In this document: positions 47,101 through 58,985 of the stretch, piece by piece
Layout of the letters: each line of letters opens with the position of its first letter
Numbering within the stretch: the first letter of the stretch is position 1
Assembly: GCF_965638725.1 (NCBI RefSeq)
Contig: NC_134982.1
Coordinates: 46,609,182 to 46,673,181 of the forward strand
DNA length: 64,000 bases
DNA from: Aptenodytes patagonicus
Lineage: Eukaryota; Chordata; Aves; Sphenisciformes; Spheniscidae
Direction: 5' to 3'
Program-made: the position numbers and the translations under genes
Notes under the pieces: model-generated
The model's input: the letters and a program-made list of their open reading frames with translations, nothing else
Told to the model about the DNA's origin: nothing
Database searches by the model: none

Positions 47101-50100
47101 CAAATAACCACATAAGATGATGCTAATAGACAGCTACACTATGGAAAGCAGAGCAAGGGAAAGGATCCACGTTCAAAAGAAGTCTAGAGTTTGCAAAATA
47201 AAATCTGCTAGCAAATTTCTGATCTACTCATGGAGAAAATCATAAGGAGTACAACACAGCAGGGCTTCTTTTCCAATGTGTGGCACTTTTGCCCTGCAGT
47301 GCTGTTTGAGGTGGTCATGAACCACACAAAGTGCAGAACTGAAATTTGTTTACTCTCATTTTCCCTGAAGTCCTGTCATATTTCTCCTTTTAACCCTGTA
47401 TGATTCCAAGTGTAAAAACAAAATTTAAAACAGCATTTTTTGCTGAATTTCTGTGGTTGGTTCTCTCTCAGAGTCTAGCTTTGGTCCTTCTCCCATTTCT
47501 CCCTACCCATATCTACAGAGCCATCCATCTCTCATTCAACCTGACCTCCTTGTTCACAGACAGGTCTGCTGGGATGCCAGCCTCCTCTGCTGCTAACCCT
47601 AACCTCAGTCTCCTCCTTTCCAACACAATGTACCTGGTCATGTTCTCGTCTAAAGCTACTCTGTAACCAGACAGCTTTCCTGCTACTTGAGTGCTGGTAG
47701 GCTCATTAGATTGCTATGATTTATGGATGTGTGTAATTAATTTACATCAATAGGCTCTCCTAAGCCTTTCAAGGAGCCACATTCATCAAGCCCTTCAAAA
47801 GTTTTGGCTTTCTGACTAATCTCGGAACTATGTATTCTTTATTCCTGTGCCTGATTGAGTTACTGAAATCCCAGTTTATGGCATTTTCCTATTAAATATG
47901 TAGTTTCCCAAAGGCTAGTTGAAATAGCTAAGCACTCAGAATGAAAGAAATATTGAACTTTTGGCAAACATTTAGTATCCACTTTACAGTGGTAGAAATT
48001 ACTCTGGGTCATTATTGTTGGAAGTAGTCTCTCCAGGCTGAAGAGAGATTTTTTACTGAAAAGATGTAATCGGAAAATGACATTGTCTTCATCCATACCG
48101 TGACTTAATTTGCAAAAGGTTCCTGAAGACATTCACTACCTATAGGCCCATTTGGAGCAATGGGAAGCATTGCCTAATACCCAGAGCATAGGATTAAGAG
48201 GTTTTAGGACATTCTTCTCATTGTCACACTTATCATGACTCCTTCTGCGAGTATTTCAGGCACATCATCTTTGACTAGCTTTTTCTCTGATGAAATGCGG
48301 TCCTGAATAAGCATCTTGTATTTCACAATTGAGTTGAAAGGGTTTACATTTGTAAAATGTTTTGAACATGTAATGTACCAAGTAAGGAAAAATACAGCCA
48401 GTTCCACTATATTTGTTAGGTCCAAAAATGTGGTTTTCTGTGATTTCACACCTATGTTTAAGGGTGAACTGTTATGTGAGGCAATAGTTAGCCCTACAAG
48501 CAAATAGCAATGTTTTCACTAATGGCAACAGGAAAACATGAGTATAAAAACCGTTAAATGCCTGTAGGAAGAGAGTATTGAGCTAACATTGCCCATCTAG
48601 ACAGCAAAGGTCAGATGCTGCCTTGCCAAACAGTCCTGTCCATTTTGCCTGGATGACACAGAGTAGAAATTTAGGTTGATTTTTGCCCTTTCTGGTGAGA
48701 TCCCTATAAACATTTTGATGATCAACTCAGAAACGGCAGGCTGTGGCTTCCCCTTCGGCTCCTAGGCAGTGGGGAGTGCCCATTAGAAGCACAGTCATGC
48801 TGGTAACGTTTCCAAGGAAAACAGCACAGGGAAGGAATTGTCTGTGAGAAATCCTGCATGTTAAGAGTGAAACGTGGTCCCTCGGTTTGGGACCCAGTGC
48901 CATGGAGAGACAGAAATGTGCATTTCCTGTAAAAAGGGAAGGCAATGCCGTCTTATCCCAGCACCAGCAATCAGCTGCAGTCTTCGTTCAGATTTTCGCT
49001 GCGGCCAACTTTGAATGTCCAGGCTTAGGTCAGAAGGAGGTTTAAGGCTTCCTGTGATCTCACCCACTCCAGAGCCTTGCTAAAACCTTTGCAGCCAAAG
49101 GTGGGGTAAGAGTGGGAGCACTTCCTGCTGGAAAAGCTGGCAGGCAGATGTTAGCTCAGTGTTTTTAGGGTCAGGGGTACCTGGGTCCAGCTCAGCTTGG
49201 ACGACTGGGAGGCAGTGGCAGGATGGGTGAGAGGGAGCAAGCCCTGCTTGTTCTAACTGAAATGTCTTGCCCCATCCTAGCACTGTAGAAATGCTCATAT
49301 AGAAGTAAGGGGGTGGAGGTATTCACAGGGATGAGTTCATTTTGCACTTAGAGTGAGGATTCAGTTTATTCATTAGGCCACCAGATTTTCCATCTTCCTT
49401 TTCAATACAGAATGGATTCTTTGAGAATTTGTGTTCATAGAGAGGTTAGAGCCAATTAATACCGAGTCCTTTAAAGAAGCATAGTATTGCTGTTTGCATA
49501 TCATCCTACAGAGGTTTGCACTCCTCATGACATGGTGAGGTTAGGTTCTCCTTCAGTTTTCTGACAGGCTGTTTTTTCAAGGCACATGCTAAATTTGCAG
49601 GCCAAACAGTGCCTGTATTGTTATTCCCAATGCCTTGGTAAGTAATGTACAATATTTAGAGGCATTGACTAGTCACATAAGTGAGGGCAGGGGGCTTGAG
49701 GATGCTGCTTCAAAAGGGTCAGCAGGCAACAAGCATCTGTGTGTATGGCAAGGTCAAACATTTTTTTATTCCATCTTCCTTTCCAGTAGCATTTGTTTAT
49801 CTCAAGAGAATGCGTGAGAGATGTCCTGGAGACCAGCTGATTTCAGAAACTTTTGAATGAAATGGAGGCATTTCCCATGGTCTAAGTTCTGTACTGACAG
49901 GATTCAAACCCCTTTGTCAGATGGGATGAAGTCAACATCTTTGCTCCCAAATGGAAGCTTCCATGTCACAAAAGCATCTTCCTCAGAGATTCAGAATAAA
50001 TCATTTATCTTAGAGTTTAAAATTAGTTGTAAAGTAGGTCCTTTAAGAAATTCAGCATTCAGTGTCACAAGGAAAGAGTTTTACAGGTTCTCCAAAATTG

Positions 50101-51289
50101 CCAGAGTGTTAAAATTCATTGAAATCTTTCACATAAGCTGGTGTGACTTTGTAATCAAGACGGTCGAGGGCCTCACAGTTCTCCTACTGAGAAAATGTCA
50201 CTTGATTTCTCTGGTCTTAAGGATGGAACCTAAGTACTGCACTAAGTCAGACACTGACGTAGGCTTTACTGAATAAGTAATTTTAAAAAGGTATCTGCCA
50301 CATCTACAAGTTAAAAAATGAAACATATTGAGAGGTAAATGGTAAGTACTCAGTTTTGGTGACATTTTGTTGAACCAATGCTAGCTTAATATGCAAGTCC
50401 AACTCTAAGAGTGTGAAAAAAACCTCTTTCTGCAGTACATAGGTAAACCAATCTGCTACCCACATGCTCTGCTAATACTGGCAGCTGGCCAGGGAACAGA
50501 TCTCAATTAAACAGATTAGGCCAAAGAAAGCATAAATGCAGAATTCAGGCAAATTACCAAAAATTGCCCTCATTCAAACATACCTCTCATTTGAAGTCTA
50601 GGTAAAAGCTGCACTGAAATGTCAAAAGTACGTTTAAAAGACCTTGGCAAGCTTGCACAGGATTTGATACATGTCAAGAGGCAGCACAATATGAAGCCAC
50701 TTCACTTGAACACAGGCTGGTTGTGTTTGAAATTCATCATATTGAAGACAGCACTTGCTTTGCAGGCCTCGTTAGAATAACCAAATGATACAATGGCTTC
50801 TTTCTAAACAAACAAATGGGGCTCATAGGCTGCTAAGACTTTTTTTTCAAATACTCGGGCTCAGATCTGATCAGCTGCCTTTGAGCCCAGACAGACTGCC
50901 CTCTATGTTGGCTGGCAGGAAGGAGATTTTATCTCTTGTGTGCTTAGGCCCCCATAATTGCATCTCACTCCCGACTCCTTCAAAATAACGAGTGTATCCT
51001 CCCCACGGTTTGCAGAACACATGCGGAGGAAATAGCAGGGCTGCAAGCTAACTGGCACAAAAATTCTAACCAGATGAGGGAAAAAATGTTTGTCAAACTG
51101 AGAGCACTTGAGAGATTTTCTTCTTCCAGGAGGACTGTATATAATCCAGTAAATAGCCTCCCCTGGAATTGATTGACCCTATCTTAAGAAAGCTGTTACT
51201 TGTTATTCCAGTACCATTTTGCCAAGCACTGTTTTAACATATACAGGAAGATTCCAGGTTATAATATTCCCCCTTTATTGGCAGGCATA

Positions 51290-51460
51290 TAAAGTAAGTT
51301 TGAAGAAAAGAGGGACAAAAAGCCCCAAAAGCAATAAATGACACTTTGGAGGGGGGAAAAAAGCTCATAAATGAGCATTATTTTCCCAACTTTGTTAAAT
51401 AAAAAAGGTGATTAAAATACTTCCAGAAACGTAATGCTTGTTTTGCTGAGATTTTCCTTG
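51290..51460. promoter_or_regulatory. Candidate conserved non-coding element
   Basis: Non-repetitive, AT-rich, no open frame. It has an imperfect ATAAATGAC / CTCATAAATGAGCATTATT motif pair and a GGTGATTAAAATAC block. The call is from texture only. Confidence 0.22.
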
Positions 51461-52235
51461 AAATGATGATGCTTTTTTCCCACTTGTCCTTGCAGCCCTG
51501 GAGCATTTACTTCAGCTCCTTCAGAAGTAGGCTGCATCACTCAGTACTGGAACAAGTTATTTGCAGGCCAGATTTTCAGGTGAAGCATTAGTGAGTCATT
51601 AGGAACTAGGAACAGCTCATGGTGTTAGTATTTCACTGTCTCCAGAAGCTTTCCTGCCTCATTAACACACTCATTTTCAAAAATAACACTTATTTACCAA
51701 CAGTAATTCACCAAATACCTCGACAAGTCCAAGTAAAATTGTTTTCTCAGTTGCTGAGATAAAATTCCGGAGCCAAACCTGCAGACTGTATAAATAAATC
51801 TGCCTCTTTAAAGCCCAGGGACTAGCACTAACATTCACCAAGTGAGGACTGGGTCCCCATCTAAAGTTCAAAGAAAATTGCCCTAGCAAAAATACATGTG
51901 AATGGAGTCTGCTGTGAAATAACACAGTTGGGATAAAGCTTCACCGTGAAATCTGTGCTCAGGCTGTTGCCAAACATGCCCAAGATACCTTGCCTGTAGT
52001 CAGCTGCTGTCTTCGTTCACCCCAATCTTTGGGGTTATTGCCACCTGCACCTTGTCCTGCCTGTGTCCTTGGTATCCTCGATGTAACAGTTTTTGAAAGG
52101 ATATTTCATGGACAATTCTGCCCTTTCTACCTGGATTCACTTCAAGGGTAGAGAAGACTCCTGTGAAGCACAGTAACTTCATTTAGAGAAAAGATAAAAT
52201 AAGGTGGGGAAAAGATTGGTGCTCCTTTAAAAAAT

Positions 52236-52910
52236 CAGAGAAGGGATCTCTGTGAAGGGATCCTGAGCGGTCATCTAGTCTGCATCTTGCCTGAAGGCAG
52301 GGTCAGCAACGCTCCCCGTCACTGCAGCCAGGTGCTTGTTCAACCTGTGTTTAGAAACCTGCAATAACGGTATTTCCACACCCCTTGGTACACACTGTTG
52401 CAGTGCTTTATAGCCTTACTGGTAGAAAGCATTTCCTCCAAACCACTTAATACACCCTTGGTGTAACTTAGGCCCAGTGGACATGGAAAAAAACTGTATT
52501 CCCTTCCCAGTTATAGTTTCCTTTTACATATTTTAAGAATACATTAACTAGTGTAGCCACCTCTTCTTTAGAGTTAACACTCCCACTTGCTTCAGTCTTC
52601 CTTTGCAGTTAGTATTTTCTAGACTTCTGATCATTGTCCCTCAACTATCTCTTAGTGATCTTCACTGTGCCTGGACTGCAAAATCTTCTCTTCAGAGCTT
52701 CATGGCTGTGCTGACTCATATTCACTATAACCCTCAGCTTCTTTTCTGCTCTACGGCTGTTTGGCCAGTCCTCTCCCATCCTGTCTTTGCACAGCTGCTT
52801 CCTCGTATTTCAGAACATAATGGAGCTGCATTTACACTTATTAAAATATATCTTCATATTTCCTGATCTTCATTGCAGCGATCAAACTTGCTGACCTGTG
52901 GACTGAGAAG
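52236..52910 (-). mobile_element. Ancient CR1 LINE fragment (minus orientation)
   Basis: Diverged old CR1 with the 3' side at the left. The blocks in expected order are 'ggtcatctagtctgcatctt', 'ttagaaacctgcaataacgg', 'ccacaccccttggtacacac', 'ttagtattttctagacttct' and 'ccagtcctctcccatcctgt'. The reverse transcriptase frame is beyond recognition. The right edge is uncertain and might reach about 53060. Confidence 0.6.
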
Positions 52911-54563
52911 ATGCCAAAGAGCACCGTATGGGTTTTCCTTGTGCATTTCTTCCTTGCCCACCTTGCAGTGCCTTCAGACCTTGTGTTCCTCCTCCTTCAT
53001 GTTGCTGCAACAAACATAGTCACTTTCTGTCAGCCTGAACTGTTGTAAGGGGTAAGAAATTCACATCAGTCTCACATTACCTCTCCTGTGACATCTTTGT
53101 TACAAAGCCATCTGTCCTAACAGGGTTAGTAACTAGTTTTACAGCTTTTATTTTGAGTGCTGGGGAATGATTCTGCACTAATATCAGGCAACCTTATGTC
53201 CTATTTTTGTCTGACTGCAAAGTTTCCACTAAGATCAACAATCTCTCTCTTACTAATTTTTTTTTTTTTTGGTAATTAAAATGATCCAGGTAAACAATTC
53301 TCAGAATTGACTACTAGTTAGTTCTCCTTTAATCTGGGAGGACACTTTTTTCTGAACTCCAAAGGTGTCTCAACAGTCATAACTTACGGCTTATATGAAA
53401 AAGAAGGGCTGAGACTGCCCTCAGATATGGCTGTACTCTGATTAAACCAGAACTTTCCTTGTGGGATATAAGCACATGACTGTGAAACAGTACAGGACAA
53501 AGACAGCAATATGGGAAAAGTGTTTGTTTCAATGTGTACATTTAAATAGGTATCCTCAGTGCTTCCATTTTTCAGAAAACTTACTTTGGAACTGTTTGGA
53601 TTACAAAATTCAAACAAGGTCCATAGAAGAAGCAATTGCTTGGTAGGTTAGTTAATGGATTGATAATGAAATTTTATGCACTCAGGTGCACTTCCACAGC
53701 CTATACTGAAGAAAAATTGGGGATATCCATGAAAGAAGAGAATTCACTGTTTTATGTTGCCACAGCGTCTGACTTTTTAAACTTCTTTTACTGGAAAGCT
53801 TCTTTCACCAAGTTTGTTTTCCTTTGATTTTTGAGTATGAAAAGCTTTAGTTTCGATTCTCTCACCACTTCACTGACAAAAGGGGGTTTTCCCATTGTTT
53901 TTGTATTTTCTTCACTTTTCTTCCATAGTGTTGCTTTGTGCTTGATGGCTCTCTGTTAAAGCCTCAGAAAACCTTCCATTACAAGTACCAGAATAGCTAC
54001 AGTACACCCCTTGCCACCATAAATGCCTACACCTGAGAGGGAAGAAACCTTACCCCATTCTGTAGGTGAAGACCTGGAACCCAGGACAAATTAATAAAAT
54101 CCCTAATATCATGCAGGAATTTACATAAGGAGCGAGACATAACCCGCATGTCTGTGGTGGCAATGCAGCGTAATTTCCATTGGAGATGGGGCCTGTCTGA
54201 ATCCTTGTATCTGCTTTCACTGAGTCAAATATGTCCAATAGCACACTTTAGTTTTCCAAGGTACCCAGTAGCAGCTATTATAGATGCTATGGAAACTCCT
54301 GCTTCCCAGCCTGTTGGGGACTGCAGTCTCTTATCTGGAGCACTCAAAATTCCATCAGCACTCTAAAGCTGTGGCCAAGTTTGCTCAACAAACACCTTTC
54401 CCCTGCTTATGGACTACTTTCTCTGCTTAAAGAGAATCTTCCTCCTGTTGTGGTATTTTTCTAGTGGACTTGTTGTAAAAAGCTTCTTTTTTTATCCTAG
54501 TACTCAATCTTCTGCAATTTTTTTCTCTGTTAGACTTTGGATATTTTTAGTATATTTTAGTAC
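52911..54563. other. Intergenic, no gene seen
   Basis: AT-rich single-copy-looking DNA with a T-run near 53258-53270. Open frames are below 85 codons with no recognisable content. Confidence 0.6.
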
Positions 54564-54720
54564 TGTCATGGTTTAACCTCAGTCGGCAACTGAGCACCAC
54601 GCAGCCGCTAACTCACTCCTCCCCACCCCAGTGGGATGGGGGAGAGAATTGGAAGAGTGAAAGTGAGAAAACTCGTGGGTTGAGATAAAAAGTTTAATAA
54701 TTGAAACAGAATAAAATAAT

Positions 54721-54751
<31 letters not shown>

Positions 54752-55155
54752 AAGAAGAAGAAGAAGAAGAAGAAGAAGAAGAAGAAGAAGAAGATACAAA
54801 GCAAGTGATGCACAGTGCAATTGCTCACCACCCGCCGACCGATGCCCAGCCAGTCCCCGAGCAGCGGCCCCCCCGGCCAGCTCTCCCCAGTTTATGTACT
54901 GAGCATGACATCACATGGTATGGAATGTCCCTTTGGCCAGTTTGGCTGTGCCCCCTCCCAGCTTCTGGTGCACCTCCAGCCTTCTCAGTCGGTAGAGCAT
55001 GGGAAGCTGAAAAGTCCGTGGCTAGTGTAAGCACTACCTAGCAACAACTAAAACATCGTTGTGTTATCAACATTGTTCTCATCCTAAATCCAAACCACAG
55101 CACTGTACCAGCTACTAGGAAGAAAATTGACTCTATCCCTGCCAAAACCAGGACA
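54564..55155 (-). mobile_element. Solo endogenous retrovirus LTR
   Basis: Bounded by TGTCATGG at the left and CCAGGACA at the right, so it begins TG and ends CA on either strand. The flanks agtac (54559-54563) and agtat (55156-55160) form a 5-bp target duplication with one mismatch, which suits ERVL or ERV1-type integration. On the minus strand, which I take as sense, a TACATAAA TATA-like box is at 54891-54898 and an ATTAAA polyadenylation signal at 54693-54698. The sequence matches, from memory, an LTR common in non-galliform birds. No retroviral internal region or gene is present, so it is a recombination product. A GAA run has expanded inside it. Confidence 0.88.
54722..54794. repeat. (GAA)n microsatellite inside the LTR
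   Basis: About 24 uninterrupted GAA units on the plus strand (TTC on the LTR sense strand), just 5' of the polyadenylation signal in LTR sense. It explains the poly-leucine open frame on the minus strand, which is not a gene. Confidence 0.97.
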
Positions 55156-55589
55156 AGTATGTTTTCAACAGATACTGCCTTCAAACTACCTGGCTGCCTC
55201 AAATGTTTCTGCAAATTTTCAAATGTTTTCCGCAAACATTTATATTTTGTTTACATTCTTTTCTTCCTTCCTTTTTTCTGTTAATATTGAGTACAGATAT
55301 CATTGAATGTCTTACCTGTGGATTTGTGGTACAACATAGTAAGCACTATATTTGAAAGAAAATATTTTCACTATAGCATATCTTTTATCATTGTATTGTA
55401 AATATTTCTTGAGCTTGTTTACAGTATTCTTTCATACCACTCTTTTATTATTTGAGTTTTTGAAAATCATGCTATAGAATATTAACCCTCAGTTATCCTT
55501 GTCTGAAGCTGAATTAATTCAGTTGGTATTCTCCCGTAATGCTGATTCAGCTTTGCATTTGGGTGGGTTGTCTTAAAGTAAAAGATAGG
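55156..55589. other. Intergenic, nothing distinct
   Basis: AT-rich stretch between the LTR and the next CR1 fragment. I see no gene, repeat family or structured element in it. Confidence 0.6.
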
Positions 55590-56130
55590 TGCATGTGTTC
55601 ATATTTGGTCCAAAGCAGTAAGGAAAATACTAAGAACTATTAGGAAAAGAATAGGCAATAAACCAAAAAATATCATTATGTCACTGAACATAGGCCTGGT
55701 ACACCTATCTCTTGAGTACCACCTTTGGTTCTGGTTACCCCACTTTAAAAACAATCACCCCATTTGCAAAGGCAAAGAAAAGGGCAAAACGGTTGATGGA
55801 AGCACAAGACAAATTCCATGAGGAAAGAGCAAAAATAGACTTGGATGAAGGGGAGATATGACAGAGATTTTTAAAAAATCACAAGTGACAAAGAGGAAGA
55901 AAATAACAAAATGCTACTCCTTAACTCTCACTGTGAAAAAAATGAATTAAATTTTCAGACAGGAACTTTGAAATGAACTGAAGGAAGTCCTCTCTTAGAC
56001 AACTTGTATTTAAACTGTTGAACTCATTGCCACAAGGTGACATGTAAGCCAAAGTTTTTGGGTGGGTTCAGAGAGTGATCTGACAATTACATGGAGGTTG
56101 CTGTCAGGTGCAATGAAAACCTCTATCTTT
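55590..56130 (+). mobile_element. Ancient CR1 LINE fragment (plus orientation)
   Basis: Old, reptile-wide type of CR1 ORF2 3' region in sense orientation. The blocks are 'aatatcattatgtcactgaa', 'ttggttctggttaccccact', 'gcaaaggcaaagaaaagggc', 'gaggaaagagcaaaaataga', 'ggggagatatgacagag' and 'ttgaactcattgccacaagg'. Many indels destroy the frame. The left edge is uncertain by about 60 bases. Confidence 0.75.
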
Positions 56131-58629
56131 GGGACTACAGTATCCTTTCATTCATTTGTCTGTCAAAATTTTCTTCTTATCGCTGGTGGGCAAACTTGTT
56201 TTAAGGGACTCAAGCCACCATTTTCTTGACAAATACCCCAGTGACATTATTCCGCAGTGTAAAAAAACAAAAAACAAAAAAACCCCACTCAGTATGGGTG
56301 AAAAATTCCACTCTAGTATTGCTACCATATTTTTACTATTGCTTTCCTTCCTTTTAAAAAGGGGTCATAAGACACTTCTTCATTTACAGCAGTTCTGTAG
56401 TTTGTGTGGTTCCTAACTTTGAAGGTATGTCATCAGAAAGGCCAAATTTTGCTGTCAGTTCCACCAATAGAAATCCAGGCAAATTCCATCAGCTTCAGTG
56501 CCACTGTTCCATGTTACACTGTGCAGCTGATTCAGCTACAAATATGTGAAGTTTTCTGGACCTAGACCCTTGCTTAAGTAATGGAGGGCTCAGAAAGAGG
56601 CTGGTGATTTTTCAGCAGCAGTAAAACCCCATTGTTTTTCCTCAGTATTGTAAACAAGTCCCCAGAAGAAAAATGAAAAATATTTTTCTATAGCTTGATT
56701 TAGTTTTGCAATTAGGTGGGAGAAAAATGTAATAGAAAGCTAATATTTGCTTGGGGTTTGCTTTCTGTTTTGGCCAACAGAACAAATTCCTCTAGCTATT
56801 TATGAGACTTTTGATCTGTTTTCACATGCTTCTCACTGAGGAAAGCAGCCACAAAAGCTAATTGTTATTCATCATTTGTGCTATGGGGGTATCCAAAGTA
56901 CAACTAAGACTAGGTACCTAACACAATTACCATGTGTTAGGTACCGCACAAAAAGCAGCAAGAAGTGTTTCCTTGCCCAAAAGGAATAAGAATATATTTA
57001 CTTAAGTACTGTAGAAACCCTGCGTGTTACATTTCATTCCTCTGGCTTTTGGTCACATTTATAGCACCATTTATAACCCTTTCTGGCTTGGTCTGTGTGA
57101 CTTGATCCAAAGATATTTTAAGACAACCCTCACAATGTGTATGAACGGATAGGAAGATGGCTTTGCAACCAAAGTGGCAAAGTGGGAAGCATTTTCTTTT
57201 TGTTTCTATGTATTTAATGAGTATGAATATGAGAAGAAATACAAAACCAAGATAATTTAGAAATAGTAAAGGAAACAGTCACCATACTTTATGTTGATAG
57301 TATTATACTTGACATGTCCAGTGTTGCAGTGATGTCGTTTTGTTTCCCGAGAAGTTATTATTCAGAAAGACCAACGTAGTGCAGAAAACTGTGATAAGCT
57401 TAGAAAGTATTCTTTTTAATTTTTCTCTTTTTCTCATTCCAATATGAAGGTTCACTCGATAATAAATTCCACAGGTTTCTACTGCTTTAACCAGGTTCCT
57501 TGATGCAGGGCAAGTCAGTATGCCCCTTTCTGATGAATAAGGTAATCTCTCCTTCCCTTACAGACTTGGAGTTTTCTTTATCAAACCCAGTTAAATTATG
57601 GCACCATACCACCTTCAGCCACTCAATGAAACTGAACCTACCTGGGAGTCTGCCAAGGGCTAGAGCATTCCCAGGGTACAGTGGCACCAGCGTCACTGAT
57701 GCTGTCCTGTCTTTGTCCCTTTCATTCAGGAAGTTAATAATAATTGAGAATTTTTAAAAATGTTCAGCAGCCTTTAATGTGATTTTTTTTCCAGAAAAGC
57801 ACCAAACATGAGGTACGTATTCAGCAGAGGAAACCTGCCCATGTCCTCCAGTGAGCTGCTGTAGCCTTCACATTTCCACAAAGACTGCCAAGTGTCTCCC
57901 AAAATTATACAAATCGTTAACACTGATAACATTTGCCTTCTCGAGTTACCAGTTCTCCTCACAACGTCCCCACTGTCTATCCCCTGGCTTGCTGAAGCTC
58001 ACTGCTGCTGTCTCTTTGCATGTCCATCCTTTGCCTGATTCTCAGCCCCAGTATTGGCAGTTTTAGCAGTTTTATTACAACAGCCATTATATTTGATACG
58101 CTTTTCCTAAAAGCCTCAGCTGCCAGACTCCAGTGAGTCCATATAATCTCTGCTTTCACTTGTTAGGAAAAGAGCATTTGTATCCCTCATTGTTGCATTG
58201 TTTTCTAACCACAGAAACACAAAGCAAGTGAACCTGCAAAGCTCAAAAACCACAGGGCAACTAAAAAGGGACTTAATTAAAAAAAACCAAAACCAAACCA
58301 ACTTATTATTTTTAAGACAATATCATGGCAATTTTTTTTTCAGCCCTCCCTCATGGTTTTGGTATGCAGTACACTTAGAGCTTTGAGCAGATGCTGAGTA
58401 CAACTCTGTAATTATGCTAATCAAAAAAATCAGATCAGAATAAAAATCCCTCCCTCCCTTAGTGCACTGTACATTTTCTTCATCTGACGCAATCTGAGTG
58501 AGTAACATTGCAGAAGACAAACATAAACATAAACCATCCAGTTTCTAGCTGACCTTCCTTTCTAGAAGAGTGGAAGAAGATGGCTGTATTACTTGCTGTT
58601 ATTCACAAATTGCCAAATAGCCAGTCGAA

Positions 58630-58985
58630 TTAAAAATAAGTTTTAAAGAGCCAGACAAAGATGTCTGAGGATGTAAAAAGCAAGAAAGTATATGCTAAGG
58701 GCCATAAGGTCTGGCAACCCTTGCATCCAATATTAAACAATTCTTGATTAATTTTTCATCTGTTACTTTCACTTGTTTAAATAGCAATGCTGCTGACATT
58801 AAAAGCCCTGACATAACAGGGTAATTTTTCAAGACAGGCTAACTTCAGAAGACTTGCTGGGAGGTGATGAAAGGATGTAGCAAACTTACAAGGAGTCGGC
58901 CTCCGAATTCATCATTCAAATAAAATAATAATTGGCTCTGCAGATCTCTTTCAGGCATGAATCGCTGTGCCCAAGCACCATGCAT
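58630..58985. promoter_or_regulatory. Candidate conserved non-coding element
   Basis: Non-repetitive block with no open frame and dense motifs: CTTGATTAATTTTTC, TTTAAATAGCAATGC, ATTCATCATTCAAAT and AATAATAATTGGC. It lies about 44 kb upstream of GAS1. The call is from texture only. Confidence 0.28.

Larger units (their letters stand above)
39856..52235. other. Gene desert
   Basis: AT-rich DNA with no supported gene. Items seen are a compound microsatellite (41110-41178), an A-run near 45362-45375, a pyrimidine-rich patch (44350-44460) and a GC-moderate patch at 46350-46620 with two overlapping open frames. There is also a GC-moderate patch at 48720-49310 and a candidate conserved block at 51290-51460. 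Open frames up to 139 codons (49857-50276) show no recognisable domains. Confidence 0.6.

Noticed and set aside
54608..54820. A poly-leucine open frame.
   Set aside because: Translation of the GAA/TTC microsatellite inside the solo LTR.
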